Of a stretch of 64,000 nucleotides of DNA, positions 53,929 through 62,008 are shown one piece after another (position 1 is the first letter of the stretch; every line of letters starts with the position of its first letter). Source of the stretch: BQJD01 sp964350265 (lineage in GTDB: Bacteria; Pseudomonadota; Gammaproteobacteria; Arenicellales; CAJQKF01). The notes beneath the pieces were generated by a model that was not told where the DNA came from, made no database searches, and was given only the letters and a program-made list of their open reading frames with translations. The position numbers and the translations under genes are program-made. The DNA lies in NCBI GenBank assembly GCA_964350265.1, contig CAYGJZ010000001.1, forward strand, positions 62,001-126,000, given 5' to 3'.

Positions 53929-54195
53929 ATGGCGAATGTGATCGACGATTCGATCCCGGTTCTCACCGACCGGGTGCCCGCCGAGCGAGCGGTGCGGTTC
54001 CGGCCAGTGCGGTGGAACCCTGGCGCGGGGGGCGTGGCAGCGACCGGCACCAGCGGGCCGCTCGAGGCGCTGCTGACGGCGCTCGCCGGGACGCGTGCGC
54101 CCGGCGTACCGTTACAGCCGCGGCGCGCGGGCGCCCGGCCGCGCGTAGCGAAGTCCGCATGCCCCGCCGGGGCGGGGGTGGCCGCTGGACGATGA
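53929..54195 (+). CDS. Hypothetical protein upstream of an ECF sigma factor
   Basis: 88 residues from the ATG at 53929 with a strong GGGAGGAGG site. The N-terminal half is acidic and mixed; the C-terminal half is Ala/Gly/Arg/Pro-rich and low in complexity. No domain recognised. Its stop lies 19 bp before the GTG of the sigma factor gene, so the two are probably translated together. Confidence 0.5.
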   Translation: MANVIDDSIPVLTDRVPAERAVRFRPVRWNPGAGGVAATGTSGPLEALLTALAGTRAPGVPLQPRRAGARPRVAKSACPAGAGVAAGR

Positions 54196-54214
54196 CCTGC
54201 GACTCGTCCAGGCC

Positions 54215-54790
54215 GTGATCCGCGGCGAGGATTGGGCGGTTCGCGCCTTCGTGGACCGCCTCGGGCCCGTCGTGCTGGGTGTTTTCCGTGGCTATCGCGG
54301 CCTCGACGGCTCGACCGCCGACGACCTGTTTCAGCAGGTGTTCGTCAAGCTCGCGGAAGACGGCCACCGTCGACTGCGCGGCTTTCGCGGCGATGCCAGC
54401 CTCAAGACATGGCTGACGACGGTGTGTCTCCGCACGGCACTGGATCACTTGCGGGCGAACCATCGCCGTCGCGAGGCGGTCGATACTCCCGTCGGCGAAC
54501 ATCCTGAAACCTCTATAGACGACATCCCCGGCGACTGCGACACCCGGGCCGAAGCGGGCGCCGCCGAACTGCGCGTGCAGCTCGGCCGGGCACTTGCGCT
54601 CGTGCCGGACGCTTACCGCAAGGTGCTCGAACTTTCCTACTGGCACGATCTCGACTACCGTGAGATCGCCGCGCGCACCGGCGATTCGGTCACCAACGTC
54701 GGCGTGAAGTTGTCGCGGGGGCGTGCTATGTTGCGGCGCATCGTCGTGAGCGAGTTTCCTGAGCTTCCCCTACATCTCGACGACGAGTGA
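54215..54790 (+). CDS. ECF-type RNA polymerase sigma factor
   Basis: 191 residues. Region 2 is ADDLFQQVFVKLAEDGHRRL followed by SLKTWLTTVCLRTALDHLR; region 4 is LDYREIAARTGDSVTNVGVK and SRGRAMLRRI, the DNA-binding helix for -35 recognition. The GTG at 54215 is the first usual start, but coding-like sequence (PLDDDLRLVQA) extends upstream to CTG 54185, so the true start may be earlier. The anti-sigma-like gene 75 bp downstream completes a pair. Confidence 0.88.
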   Translation: MIRGEDWAVRAFVDRLGPVVLGVFRGYRGLDGSTADDLFQQVFVKLAEDGHRRLRGFRGDASLKTWLTTVCLRTALDHLRANHRRREAVDTPVGEHPETSIDDIPGDCDTRAEAGAAELRVQLGRALALVPDAYRKVLELSYWHDLDYREIAARTGDSVTNVGVKLSRGRAMLRRIVVSEFPELPLHLDDE

Positions 54791-54865
54791 GACCGCGATG
54801 CCCAAGGGAGCTGTAAGTTTCGACGCCACCGACGCGTCCAACGCCAAGAGGCAGCGCACGAAAAC

Positions 54866-55774
54866 ATGGGAATAGTCCATCTCAAGGGGTCGATGCTGGC
54901 CGAGTATCTCGGCGGGCGGCTCGACGATCCGTCGATCCGTCGCCACGTCGAGGGCTGCGATCTGTGCAAGGCGCGCCTTCGCGACGAGCGGCTGCTGCGC
55001 GCGATGCTTGGGCCTGGTGGAGCCGGCGTGGACGGGGATCACCTGGACGACGAGATACTCGCGGCCTACGTCGACCAGCGGCTCGAGCTGTCGCGCATGC
55101 GGGAGATTGATCGCCACCTCGCCCATTGCGACGAGTGCCTGGCGGACGCTATCGAGTTGAAGAAACTCGTCGATGCGCCGACAACCACGTCGCTGCCGCC
55201 GCACCTTCACGATCTTGCCGTCGAGGCGCTCGGCGTGCGTACGCTCGGCACGCTGTACCTGTCGGTCGATGGCAACCGCGTGTTCGCGTTCTACATGACC
55301 GAGGCCGAGCACGATCCACAGGTGTCGATGCGTCGCCCGGTTCCTCCGCCGCGTGGCGCGAACGCCGCGTCGACGCGAACCCTGCAGAGAATGGCCAGCT
55401 ACCGCGACGACTCGAGGCCACCGGCGCGCTTCGCGAATGTCGCGGCCTCGATACCGCCACGCGCCGTTGGCGAGCCCTCGGCCGGCGACGCGGACGGGCC
55501 GTCGGGTAGCCTCGTCTCGATCCCCGTAGACGAATCGCTGTCCCTGGAGATCGTCGCGTCGCCTTGCATGCTGGAACTACGCGCGATCAAGCCGGGGACA
55601 GGCGAACCGCTCGCCGGCGTCGTCATACGCTTCGAGTACGGCGAGCACGGAGGTCACGCGCGGGAAACCGACCGGGAGGGACAGGCGGTCGGCAAGCTTC
55701 CTCCCGCCGACGTTCCCTTACGAATCGTCCTGCCCGGGCCGCCGGCGTGCGCCATTGACATCCAGGTGAGTTAA
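54866..55774 (+). CDS. Anti-sigma factor-like protein with two zinc-finger motifs
   Basis: 302 residues. Two H-x3-C-x2-C motifs typical of zinc-binding anti-sigma domains occur at H27-C31-C34 and H84-C88-C91. A Pro/Arg/Ala-rich linker leads to a C-terminal beta domain (LELRAIKPGTGEPLAGVVIRF) resembling carboxypeptidase-regulatory or Ig-like folds. No membrane helix is visible, so it would be cytosolic. It follows the ECF sigma gene and probably controls it. A 25-codon ORF (MPKGAVSFDATD, 54798-54875) overlaps its start and could couple translation, as the ATG at 54866 lacks a ribosome-binding site. Confidence 0.78.
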   Translation: MGIVHLKGSMLAEYLGGRLDDPSIRRHVEGCDLCKARLRDERLLRAMLGPGGAGVDGDHLDDEILAAYVDQRLELSRMREIDRHLAHCDECLADAIELKKLVDAPTTTSLPPHLHDLAVEALGVRTLGTLYLSVDGNRVFAFYMTEAEHDPQVSMRRPVPPPRGANAASTRTLQRMASYRDDSRPPARFANVAASIPPRAVGEPSAGDADGPSGSLVSIPVDESLSLEIVASPCMLELRAIKPGTGEPLAGVVIRFEYGEHGGHARETDREGQAVGKLPPADVPLRIVLPGPPACAIDIQVS

Positions 55775-55856
55775 ACCTGTAAGAAAGTTTCCGCCGCCTC
55801 CGTCCAATACCCCGGACGGCCGGAATCCCGGCCGACGACACGAACAGGACGGGACG

Positions 55857-56849
55857 ATGACCAAGCTCAGTGACATGATCGACGCCAATCTGCTCGGGGA
55901 ACCCAAGCGCTTTCTCAACCTCACCATGTTCCCGCTCGCGGGCGATGCATCGAAGACTGTGGACTACTTGGTCCTCGACGAGGCTGCGGCGTACGACTAC
56001 GTACGCATCAGCGAGATCTCGGAGGGTGGCAGCGTTCCCGAGTTACGCGTTCAGAACAATGGGCCGAAGTCGGTGCTGCTGCTCGACGGTGAGCAGCTGG
56101 TCGGCGCCAAGCAGAACCGCGTGCTCAACCTCACCGTCCTGGCGCCTGCCGGCAAGGCCATCGACATCCCGGTGTCGTGCGTGGAAGCCGGGCGCTGGGC
56201 CTACGAATCGCCGGCGTTCATGGCATCTGAGCGCACCCATTTCGCCCAGGGCCGGGCGCGCAAGGCTGCCGCGGTGTCTGCGTCGATGGCGTCGGGCCGC
56301 GGTCGTTACTCGGACCAGGGCGAGGTGTGGGACGGCATCGCCGCCAAGGCGATGCGCATGGACAGCACTTCGCCCACCGGGGCCATGGAGTTCCTGTACG
56401 AACGCCACGATGCGTCCATCGAGAAATTTCTCGCCGCTCTCGCGCCGGTCGATGGCCAGGCCGGGGCGGTGTTCGCGATCGGCGCGCGGATTGTCGGCAT
56501 GGACCTGTTCGATCACCCGACGACGTTCGGCAAGCTGTTTCGCAAGCTGTTGTCGGGCTACGCGGTGGACGCGCTCGAGGTCGGAAACCACGAGTACTAC
56601 GCCGACTTCGAGTCGGCCCGCCAGTTCCTCCATCGAGTCGCGGCCGGTGCGCCGACGTCGTACCCGGCGGTGGGACTCGGCACGGACCTGCGCTATCACG
56701 ACGAGCACCTTACCGTCGCGGCGCTGGTGCGCGACGACGGGCCGGTGCACGTGTGCGCGTTCTCGATGGGCGACATTGGCGACGATGAAGTCAGCGTCGA
56801 CTTCAGCCGTGCCTCCGCCCGCGCCCGACGTCGGGGACGGTCGTCATGA
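55857..56849 (+). CDS. ARPP-1-like domain protein
   Basis: 330 residues resembling the ARPP-1 family (ARG- and rhodanese/phosphatase-associated protein 1), which is known from comparative genomics to occur beside ADP-ribosylglycohydrolases and phosphatases. Recognisable features are the N-terminal NLTMFPLAGD, the central LLLDGEQLVGAKQNRVLNLT and the IPVSCVEAGRWAYES segment. An ADP-ribosylglycohydrolase and a broken phosphatase lie downstream, matching that association. Biochemical activity is unknown. The stop overlaps the next gene (ATGA). Confidence 0.75.
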   Translation: MTKLSDMIDANLLGEPKRFLNLTMFPLAGDASKTVDYLVLDEAAAYDYVRISEISEGGSVPELRVQNNGPKSVLLLDGEQLVGAKQNRVLNLTVLAPAGKAIDIPVSCVEAGRWAYESPAFMASERTHFAQGRARKAAAVSASMASGRGRYSDQGEVWDGIAAKAMRMDSTSPTGAMEFLYERHDASIEKFLAALAPVDGQAGAVFAIGARIVGMDLFDHPTTFGKLFRKLLSGYAVDALEVGNHEYYADFESARQFLHRVAAGAPTSYPAVGLGTDLRYHDEHLTVAALVRDDGPVHVCAFSMGDIGDDEVSVDFSRASARARRRGRSS

Positions 56850-57220
56850 GCGCGCGCGACGGCGCGCCTGGAAGCGAGCGGGGCGGCGACAGCATCGTCG
56901 CTCCATTCGGGCGAAACCCGCTGCGATTCTCGCGGCACGCCGCGCGGCGTGTCGAGGATCGGGGGATTTCGCCGCTCGTGGTCGAATTGCTGATCCGCTA
57001 CGGGCATGTCACCCGCCGGCACGGTGCATGGCGTCACGCCTTCGACAAGGCGTCGCGCCGCCGCCTGAAGGCCGCCATTGGCAAGCCCGCATACATGCGG
57101 CTGGAGGACTTGCTGGATGCCTACGTGCTGGTCTCGGACGACAAGGAGATCATCACCGCGGCGTGGCGCCTGGACGGCCGCCGCAAGCGCTGCGTGCGCG
57201 AAGGCGCGCGGTTGCATTGA
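56846..57220 (+). CDS. DUF4258-like small protein
   Basis: 124 residues. The central FSRHAARRVEDRGISPLVVE, with a His-Ala-x2-Arg-x2-Glu-Arg pattern, and the later YVLVSDDKEIITAAWR resemble DUF4258/BrnT-like small toxin-type folds, though the match is by eye. The ATG overlaps the stop of the ARPP-1-like gene, so the two are coupled. An unstructured N-terminus of about 25 residues precedes the domain. Function unknown; a nucleic-acid-related or toxin-like role is possible. Confidence 0.55.
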   Translation: MSARDGAPGSERGGDSIVAPFGRNPLRFSRHAARRVEDRGISPLVVELLIRYGHVTRRHGAWRHAFDKASRRRLKAAIGKPAYMRLEDLLDAYVLVSDDKEIITAAWRLDGRRKRCVREGARLH

Positions 57221-57456
57221 TCGCGCGCCTCGACAAGTCGTCCGGACGACGCCGATTCAATGCCTTACCTGCAGGGTGGGTTTGCCGTGTTGCCTAAGCG
57301 TCGGCAGTCTCCGCGACCCGGGGGAGACGTGCCTACGGCGCCGACCACTCCGGGAGAGGGCGTCGTCATGAGGCCTGTTGTAGTCCAGGATTTCCTCGCC
57401 GTGGGGGACGCGGTGCCTCGGCCTGCCGACAGTCTTCGCACGTCGGGAAGCCGGCC

Positions 57457-58251
57457 ATGCTAGGCGCAGTCGCGGGCGACATCATCGGCAGCGTGTTTGA
57501 GCGCCACAACCTGAAATCGACGCGGTTCGAGCTGTTCGATCGGCTATCCTTGTTTACCGACGACACCGTGCTCACCGCCGCGACGGCGGAGGCATTGTTG
57601 ACCGACGGCGACTATGCCGGCGCCTATCGTCGATGGTACGCACGCCACCCGGCCCGCGGCTACGGCAGCCGGTTCCGTCGCTGGGCCGCGAATGAAGACC
57701 ACGGGCCGTACAACAGCTTCGGTAACGGTTCGGCGATGCGCGTTTCGCCTGTCGCCTGGGCCTTCGACGGTGTCGACGAGGTGTGCCGCGAAGCGCAACG
57801 CAGCGCCATCGTCACCCACGATCACCCCGAGGGGATCAAGGGGGCAAGGGCGGACGCCCACGCGACCTGGCTGGCACGCACGGGTCACGACCGAAATGGG
57901 ATACGCGAGGTGATTGGCCGCGAGTACGGGTACAATCTCGATCGTACCGTGGAGTCGATCCGGCCGAGCTACCGGTTCGACGTTAGTTGCCAGGGCTCCG
58001 TGCCCGAGGCTATCGTCGCCTTCCTCGACTCGACCGATTTCGAGGACGCTGTACGCAAGGCCGTGTCGATCGGTGGCGACAGCGACACCATCGCGTGCAT
58101 AGCAGGGTCGATCGCCGAAGCCTACTACGGCGGCGTGCCGGCATACATCGAGGCCGCGGCGCTGGACCGGCTGGCCGACGATCTTCTCGATGTCGTCGCA
58201 CGGTTTCGCAATCGGTTCGGTCCGCGAGGCGCCGAACACGACAGCGCCTGA
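57457..58251 (+). CDS. ADP-ribosylglycohydrolase family protein
   Basis: 264 residues of the ARH/DraG family, which removes ADP-ribose from proteins or nucleic acids using two Mg ions. Metal-binding motifs are FTDDTVLTAATAEAL near residue 33 and GGDSDTIACIAGSIAEAYYG near 206, with the N-terminal GAVAGDIIGSVFE. All expected Asp residues are present, so it should be active. It is separated from the DUF4258-like gene by about 236 bp with nothing evident. It is the enzymatic centre of a module with ARPP-1-like, 5'-nucleotidase and phosphatase genes. Confidence 0.93.
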   Translation: MLGAVAGDIIGSVFERHNLKSTRFELFDRLSLFTDDTVLTAATAEALLTDGDYAGAYRRWYARHPARGYGSRFRRWAANEDHGPYNSFGNGSAMRVSPVAWAFDGVDEVCREAQRSAIVTHDHPEGIKGARADAHATWLARTGHDRNGIREVIGREYGYNLDRTVESIRPSYRFDVSCQGSVPEAIVAFLDSTDFEDAVRKAVSIGGDSDTIACIAGSIAEAYYGGVPAYIEAAALDRLADDLLDVVARFRNRFGPRGAEHDSA

Positions 58252-58275
58252 GATTCACGCCCGGAGGATCGCATC

Positions 58276-58368
58276 ATGTCCGCTTACCTGACCAAGCCGC
58301 CCCTACTCGCCATTTCGCTGGACCGGATCCGACGTGGATCCGGAAGACTTGGAGGCGGTAATCGATGA
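58276..58368 (+). CDS. 30-residue ORF, possible gene stub
   Basis: A short frame (MSAYLTKPPLLAISLDRIRR...) with a good GGAGG site, ending in a TGA that overlaps the ATG of the nucleotidase gene. The first half reads like the N-terminus of a larger folded protein while the second half is Gly/Arg-rich, so it may be the 5' stub of a gene lost by deletion. It would also couple translation of the next gene. Confidence 0.4.
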   Translation: MSAYLTKPPLLAISLDRIRRGSGRLGGGNR

Positions 58369-58844
58369 CGACTGAAAGGGGCAGTAGCGGGACCGCGCGG
58401 CGGGTGCTCTACATCGACATGGATAATGTACTCGTCGATTTCCGCTCCGGTATCGAGCGGCTGGAGTCCGCGTTGCTCGAGCAGTTCGATGAGCGCCTTG
58501 ACGAGGTTCCCGGCATCTTCTCCCTGATGGATCCCTATCCAGGCGCCCTCGAGGCCTATGCCGAGCTGGCCGGATTGTTCGACACGTACATCCTGTCGAC
58601 GTCACCGTGGGAGAATCCGTCCGCGTGGTCGGACAAGCTGGTCTGGGTAAAGGCGCATCTCGGCGAGCTCGCCTACAAGCGGCTGATCCTGACCCATCAC
58701 AAGAACCAGAATGCGGGCGACTTCCTCGTTGACGACAGGACGAAGAACGGCGCCGACCGGTTCGCGGGGGAGCACATCCTGTTCGGCTCGGATGCGTTCC
58801 CCGACTGGGCGGCAGTGGTGGCGTACCTTCGTCAACAGGTATAA
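58365..58844 (+). CDS. 5'(3')-deoxyribonucleotidase-like HAD phosphatase
   Basis: 159 residues of the NT5C-type HAD family. Motif I is YIDMDNVLVDF (nucleophile Asp and general acid Asp), motif II ILSTSPW, and the metal-binding acidic motif LVDDRTKNGADRF is near residue 125. Such enzymes dephosphorylate nucleoside monophosphates. Next to an ADP-ribosylglycohydrolase it could act on ADP-ribose- or NAD-derived products; this is inference. The start overlaps the preceding short ORF. Confidence 0.85.
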   Translation: MTTERGSSGTARRVLYIDMDNVLVDFRSGIERLESALLEQFDERLDEVPGIFSLMDPYPGALEAYAELAGLFDTYILSTSPWENPSAWSDKLVWVKAHLGELAYKRLILTHHKNQNAGDFLVDDRTKNGADRFAGEHILFGSDAFPDWAAVVAYLRQQV

Positions 58845-59087
58845 TCGCCGCCGTCCTCAAGTCCAAAACGAACGATTGCCGCACGCCCTTCGGCGGAACG
58901 CGGCTGGTTTTACCTGTGGCGCATCGCAAGTCCTGAACTTTTCTCGATTGACTGGCGACAAGACCCGACCCGGGTAGCCTTGTGAGGCTGACCCGATCGG
59001 CGGGCTCGTTGCTGCGCAAACCAAGACCGCTACTGCGGCGGCATTGGCAAGCGTTGTTCTTTAAAAGTCAATCGAATAGGGCATGCG

Positions 59088-59273
59088 ATGAAAAATCTCT
59101 ACCGTTCCCTGGTCGCCCGGGATGCCAACGCCAAAGGGCTCGACACTCCCGAGGGCCGACTGATGTATCAACTGGGCCTGGTCAGGCTATCTCGCGCGGA
59201 TGCCGTCGCGCGACGGGCCAACGGCAACAATGGATTTACGCCAAAACCGCCGAGAGCGGATCAGAAGACGTAA
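59088..59273 (+). CDS. Hypothetical small protein
   Basis: 61 residues (MKNLYRSLVARDANAKGLDT...), hydrophilic with a basic C-terminus (NGFTPKPPRADQKT). No family recognised and only a weak ribosome-binding site (GGGC). A very stable hairpin directly follows the stop codon, which supports it being a transcribed gene. The preceding 243 bp (58845-59087) hold nothing I can identify. Confidence 0.5.
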   Translation: MKNLYRSLVARDANAKGLDTPEGRLMYQLGLVRLSRADAVARRANGNNGFTPKPPRADQKT

Positions 59274-59277
59274 GGCC

Positions 59278-59313
59278 CACCCGCGCGCCGGCGGATAAAC
59301 CGGCGCGCGGGTG
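59278..59313 (+). terminator. Strong hairpin after the 61-residue gene
   Basis: A perfect 14-bp stem, CACCCGCGCGCCGG (59278-59291) and CCGGCGCGCGGGTG (59300-59313), with an 8-base loop, 4 bp after the stop codon. No T-run follows on the plus strand. Likely a transcription end or mRNA-stabilising structure. Confidence 0.6.
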
Positions 59314-59480
59314 ATGTCGTGTTCCGGGGGGTGAGAAAGCGTTGGATTGTTCCGCGACCACTGTCGAGTGCCACGGGTGCTAGGATTTCGAACAGGTGGC
59401 TCCGGGATTCGAGGTTTACGCGTAGACCGTTGGCGGGGCAAACTACTGAGGGATTGGTACAAATCGGAGGGAAATCACAA

Positions 59481-59738
59481 GTGAGCAGTCGTGACAGGCA
59501 TCCGAGACGCACGGTCGTCGAGGCCGTCATCGAGAAAAAAGGCGAGAGTTGGAACGATTCGACCCGAAAGGTGGTCCGAACGGATGCCCAGAGAATTCTG
59601 GAGTCGTTGATTGCCGAGTACGGGATCGAAGCGTCGGTGCGCGCCATGGAATACCAGGGTTTCGAAGGCGAGGCCTATCGTTACCTGCTTGGCCCGCTGT
59701 ACGACGAGTCTATCGCTAGACGGCCAACGCAAGAGTAG
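59481..59738 (+). CDS. Hypothetical small protein
   Basis: 85 residues from a GTG at 59481 with GGAGG ten bases upstream. The sequence (TRKVVRTDAQRILESLIAEY, GIEASVRAMEYQGFEGEAYR) looks helical and soluble, with no recognised family. Upstream in-frame sequence back to 59319 has no coding character. It lies in a row of small co-oriented genes at the end of the island. Confidence 0.5.
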   Translation: MSSRDRHPRRTVVEAVIEKKGESWNDSTRKVVRTDAQRILESLIAEYGIEASVRAMEYQGFEGEAYRYLLGPLYDESIARRPTQE

Positions 59739-59907
59739 AATCATTAGCGCATCATGTGGTTGCGACGAGGTGCCTCGTTTATCGGAACCCTCAGAATTTG
59801 CGCGGCGACGGTTAGTCAAAATACAAGCGTCAATAGGATAGCGGCTTGCGCTACTCGTCTAGTGCGATCGACACTGCTACGAACAATCTGAGAGAGGGGA
59901 GCTGTTC

Positions 59908-60294
59908 GTGCCCGGAAAGAAAAATGTGCGACAGCGTGCCAGAACTTGGTTGACCAAGATGAATTGGAACTCGTCGGAACCGTTCTACGCCTCGAAGTTG
60001 TACCCACCCGAGGAGTCCTGGACCCGAGGTTACGCCTGGTGGTTCGAGTTTCCTCGGAAAGTCGTGTATTCACGTGATCACGCGCATGTGAATCTTCTTT
60101 GCGAACCTGCAGGCGAGTCCGAGGAATTCTACTGCCTGCGGTTACCGTGCAGGTTCATCCAAGAGAAGCACGGGCTGCTGGGGTACCGCGAAACTACGGA
60201 AAAGTACTCGCTGATAATCTCAGCCGAGAAAAGCAACGCGTTTCGCGAAATGAGAGGCGCCGGTAAAGTCGACTTGGCCGAATTCGTAAAGTAG
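59908..60294 (+). CDS. Hypothetical protein
   Basis: 128 residues from a GTG with GAGAGGGGAG upstream. Rich in aromatic residues (WNSSEPFYASKLYPPEESWT; YAWWFEFP), followed by mixed beta-like strands. No recognised family. It is preceded by about 170 bp without features and followed by the broken phosphatase gene. Confidence 0.55.
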   Translation: MPGKKNVRQRARTWLTKMNWNSSEPFYASKLYPPEESWTRGYAWWFEFPRKVVYSRDHAHVNLLCEPAGESEEFYCLRLPCRFIQEKHGLLGYRETTEKYSLIISAEKSNAFREMRGAGKVDLAEFVK

Positions 60295-60321
60295 AAACTG
60301 TCGGACATATTTCTCTGCCAG

Positions 60322-60596
60322 GATATCGTCGCCTTGTCGGTGCCTTCACCGGCCTTCGAGGCTGACTGGCGACCCACGCCCGCGATATGGTGTTCCGTCT
60401 CGTCCGGGGTGAATCGTTGGTTCTGCACTGCCGCGACGGCCTCGGTCGTACGGGACTGGTGGCGGCGCGTTTGCTGGTCGATCTAGCGCATTGTTCCGGC
60501 GACGCCATAGCACCTGTCTGGGCAGTTCGACCAGGTACAATCGAGACTCCCGATCAGGAGGCGAATGTGCGTAAGTATGTCCCCGTTGCGCGCTAA
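60322..60596 (+). pseudogene. Broken dual-specificity (tyrosine) phosphatase
   Basis: The C-terminal half of a DSP-type phosphatase: catalytic P-loop LHCRDGLGRTGLVAARLLVD (Cys-x5-Arg) and the family-typical end VRPGTIETPDQEANVRKYV. The segment just upstream (IVALSVPSPAFEADW) is in a different frame, and the N-terminal part is missing, so the gene is truncated and frameshifted near 60360-60385. The remaining ORF from ATG 60387 (69 residues) keeps the active-site loop but lacks the catalytic Asp region. Confidence 0.8.
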
Positions 60597-60660
60597 CGAA
60601 GGGTGGTGAGTTGAGGGCGCGTCACCACAACATTCAAGACGACTATTAAGAGGGTCGACT

Positions 60661-60882
60661 ATGCCTGTTCATAACATTGGGCTGAAACTCAACACGAGTG
60701 TGGTGACGAACAAGGATATTGAACTGGAAGTGAAATCGGATGGAGCCAAATTGGGAACGATCCTTGTCAGTAGGGGGAATATCGAGTGGTTGCCCGCAAG
60801 CAACTCGGTTAACAAGTACAGGTTGTCATGGGAAAAGTTTGCCGAAGTAATGGTAGAGAACGGACGTCAGACAAAGATGTAA
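60661..60882 (+). CDS. Small conserved-looking protein
   Basis: 73 residues (MPVHNIGLKLNTSVVTNKDI...) with alternating beta-type segments (IELEVKSDGAKLGTILVSRG; IEWLPASNSVNKYRLSWEKF). It resembles small conserved proteins of unknown function common in proteobacterial accessory DNA. GAGGG lies ahead of the ATG. No catalytic motif. The next 280 bp (60883-61169) hold no gene. Confidence 0.6.
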   Translation: MPVHNIGLKLNTSVVTNKDIELEVKSDGAKLGTILVSRGNIEWLPASNSVNKYRLSWEKFAEVMVENGRQTKM

Positions 60883-61169
60883 CAAGATAAGTTGTAAAGT
60901 GAGAACTTTGGAATTTCTTCGAATTCCGACCTGCGAGTAGAAGGCCCTCGTCGAGGTCAAGTGTACGAGTTCAGCACTTTCTCGACTGTACAAGTTCAGT
61001 AATCCCCCGAAAGTCGGGATCTCCAGCAACTGATCAGGCAGCGGTTTCTTCGGATGAACTTTCCTCCTTCGGGGCGATGGGTGGAAGGCGTTTACTGCCG
61101 GTGGCATCGCGCAGGGCCTTTGAGACGGTGCCCCTGATGGCTTCTGTCCGGGTTTTAGAAGGTCAAGAA

Positions 61170-61745
61170 CTAGTCGAGGTCACGCTGGTTCTCGCCAAGA
61201 CTGATATACCACGTCGTTCGGCCTAAGACCCGGAAGGATTCGTCGAGGAACGTGCCATTCATGCGCTCGACGAAGTCGTTGGTACGAGGGCTTCGAACGC
61301 GAGTGGTGCGATGCTCGATGTCGTGCAACTGCAGGAAGAGCTCGTAAGGATGGTTGCCAGGGCGACCACAGAACTCCCGACCGTTGTCGGTCAACACGGC
61401 TTTTACCGGCACGTTCAGGGCCACGTAGAACGGCAAGCACCCGGTCGTTCAGCAGGTCAGCGGACGCGATCGGCATCTTCGAGGTGTAGACCTTGGCGAA
61501 GGCGAGGGAGCAGAACACGTCGACGATCATCTGGACGTAGACCTTGCCGACGCCCTTGAGGGTTCCCCAGTAGAAAGCATCCTGATTCAGCAGTTCTCCA
61601 GGGCAATCGGCCTCGACGTAGCGCATGCGAATTTCGCAGGAATGCCGTTTGAGGAACTTCACCTGTTCCTCAGGGGGACGTGGGTGGTTGTCCTGGGCAT
61701 GGAACTCTGGGCGCTTCAACCGCTTGTATCGGGTTTCCGGGTGCG
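61170..61745 (-). pseudogene. IS481-family transposase remnant
   Basis: Minus-strand integrase-core transposase in two frames. The first frame carries ETRYKRLKRPEFHAQ, RYVEADCPGELLNQDAFYWG and VYVQMIVDVFCSLAFAKVYT; after a frameshift near 61430 the second carries VKAVLTDNGREFCGR, LHDIEHRTTRVRSPRTNDF and VERMNGTFLDESFRVLGR. The DDE residues are recognisable, but the N-terminal HTH portion is absent and the frame is broken. The fragment at 52700 is a second, shorter copy of the same element. Confidence 0.85.
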
Positions 61746-62008
61746 GTTGCTGGTCGAAATGGGGCATGAAGTCAGTGACGCCATGGCCTGTGTCAGTGTG
61801 GTTCGACATTGACTGCGGGTGGGTCTGGCACGATTTCCTGCGTACCCGCTGACCGTGGGGCCAGGGGCAATAGCAAACTACCTAGGTCATCGTGAGGTCT
61901 GGGCCGGGCTGGGCCCGGCCGGCTACTCGCCACCAGAACAGGAACAGATTGACAAATCCTTGTGGCCTGCCCGATTTCAGGCGAGTTTCGGAAAAATACT
62001 AAACTGCT

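Noticed and set aside
57260..57463. 67-codon ORF between the DUF4258-like and glycohydrolase genes
   Set aside because: Pro/Arg/Gly-rich, no ribosome-binding site and overlapping the real glycohydrolase start.
61850..61870. Possible att copy of the tRNA-Phe 3' end (GGGGCCAGGGGC)
   Set aside because: Only a short partial match in the opposite orientation; a tRNA-site integration would leave a direct repeat of about 20 bases.
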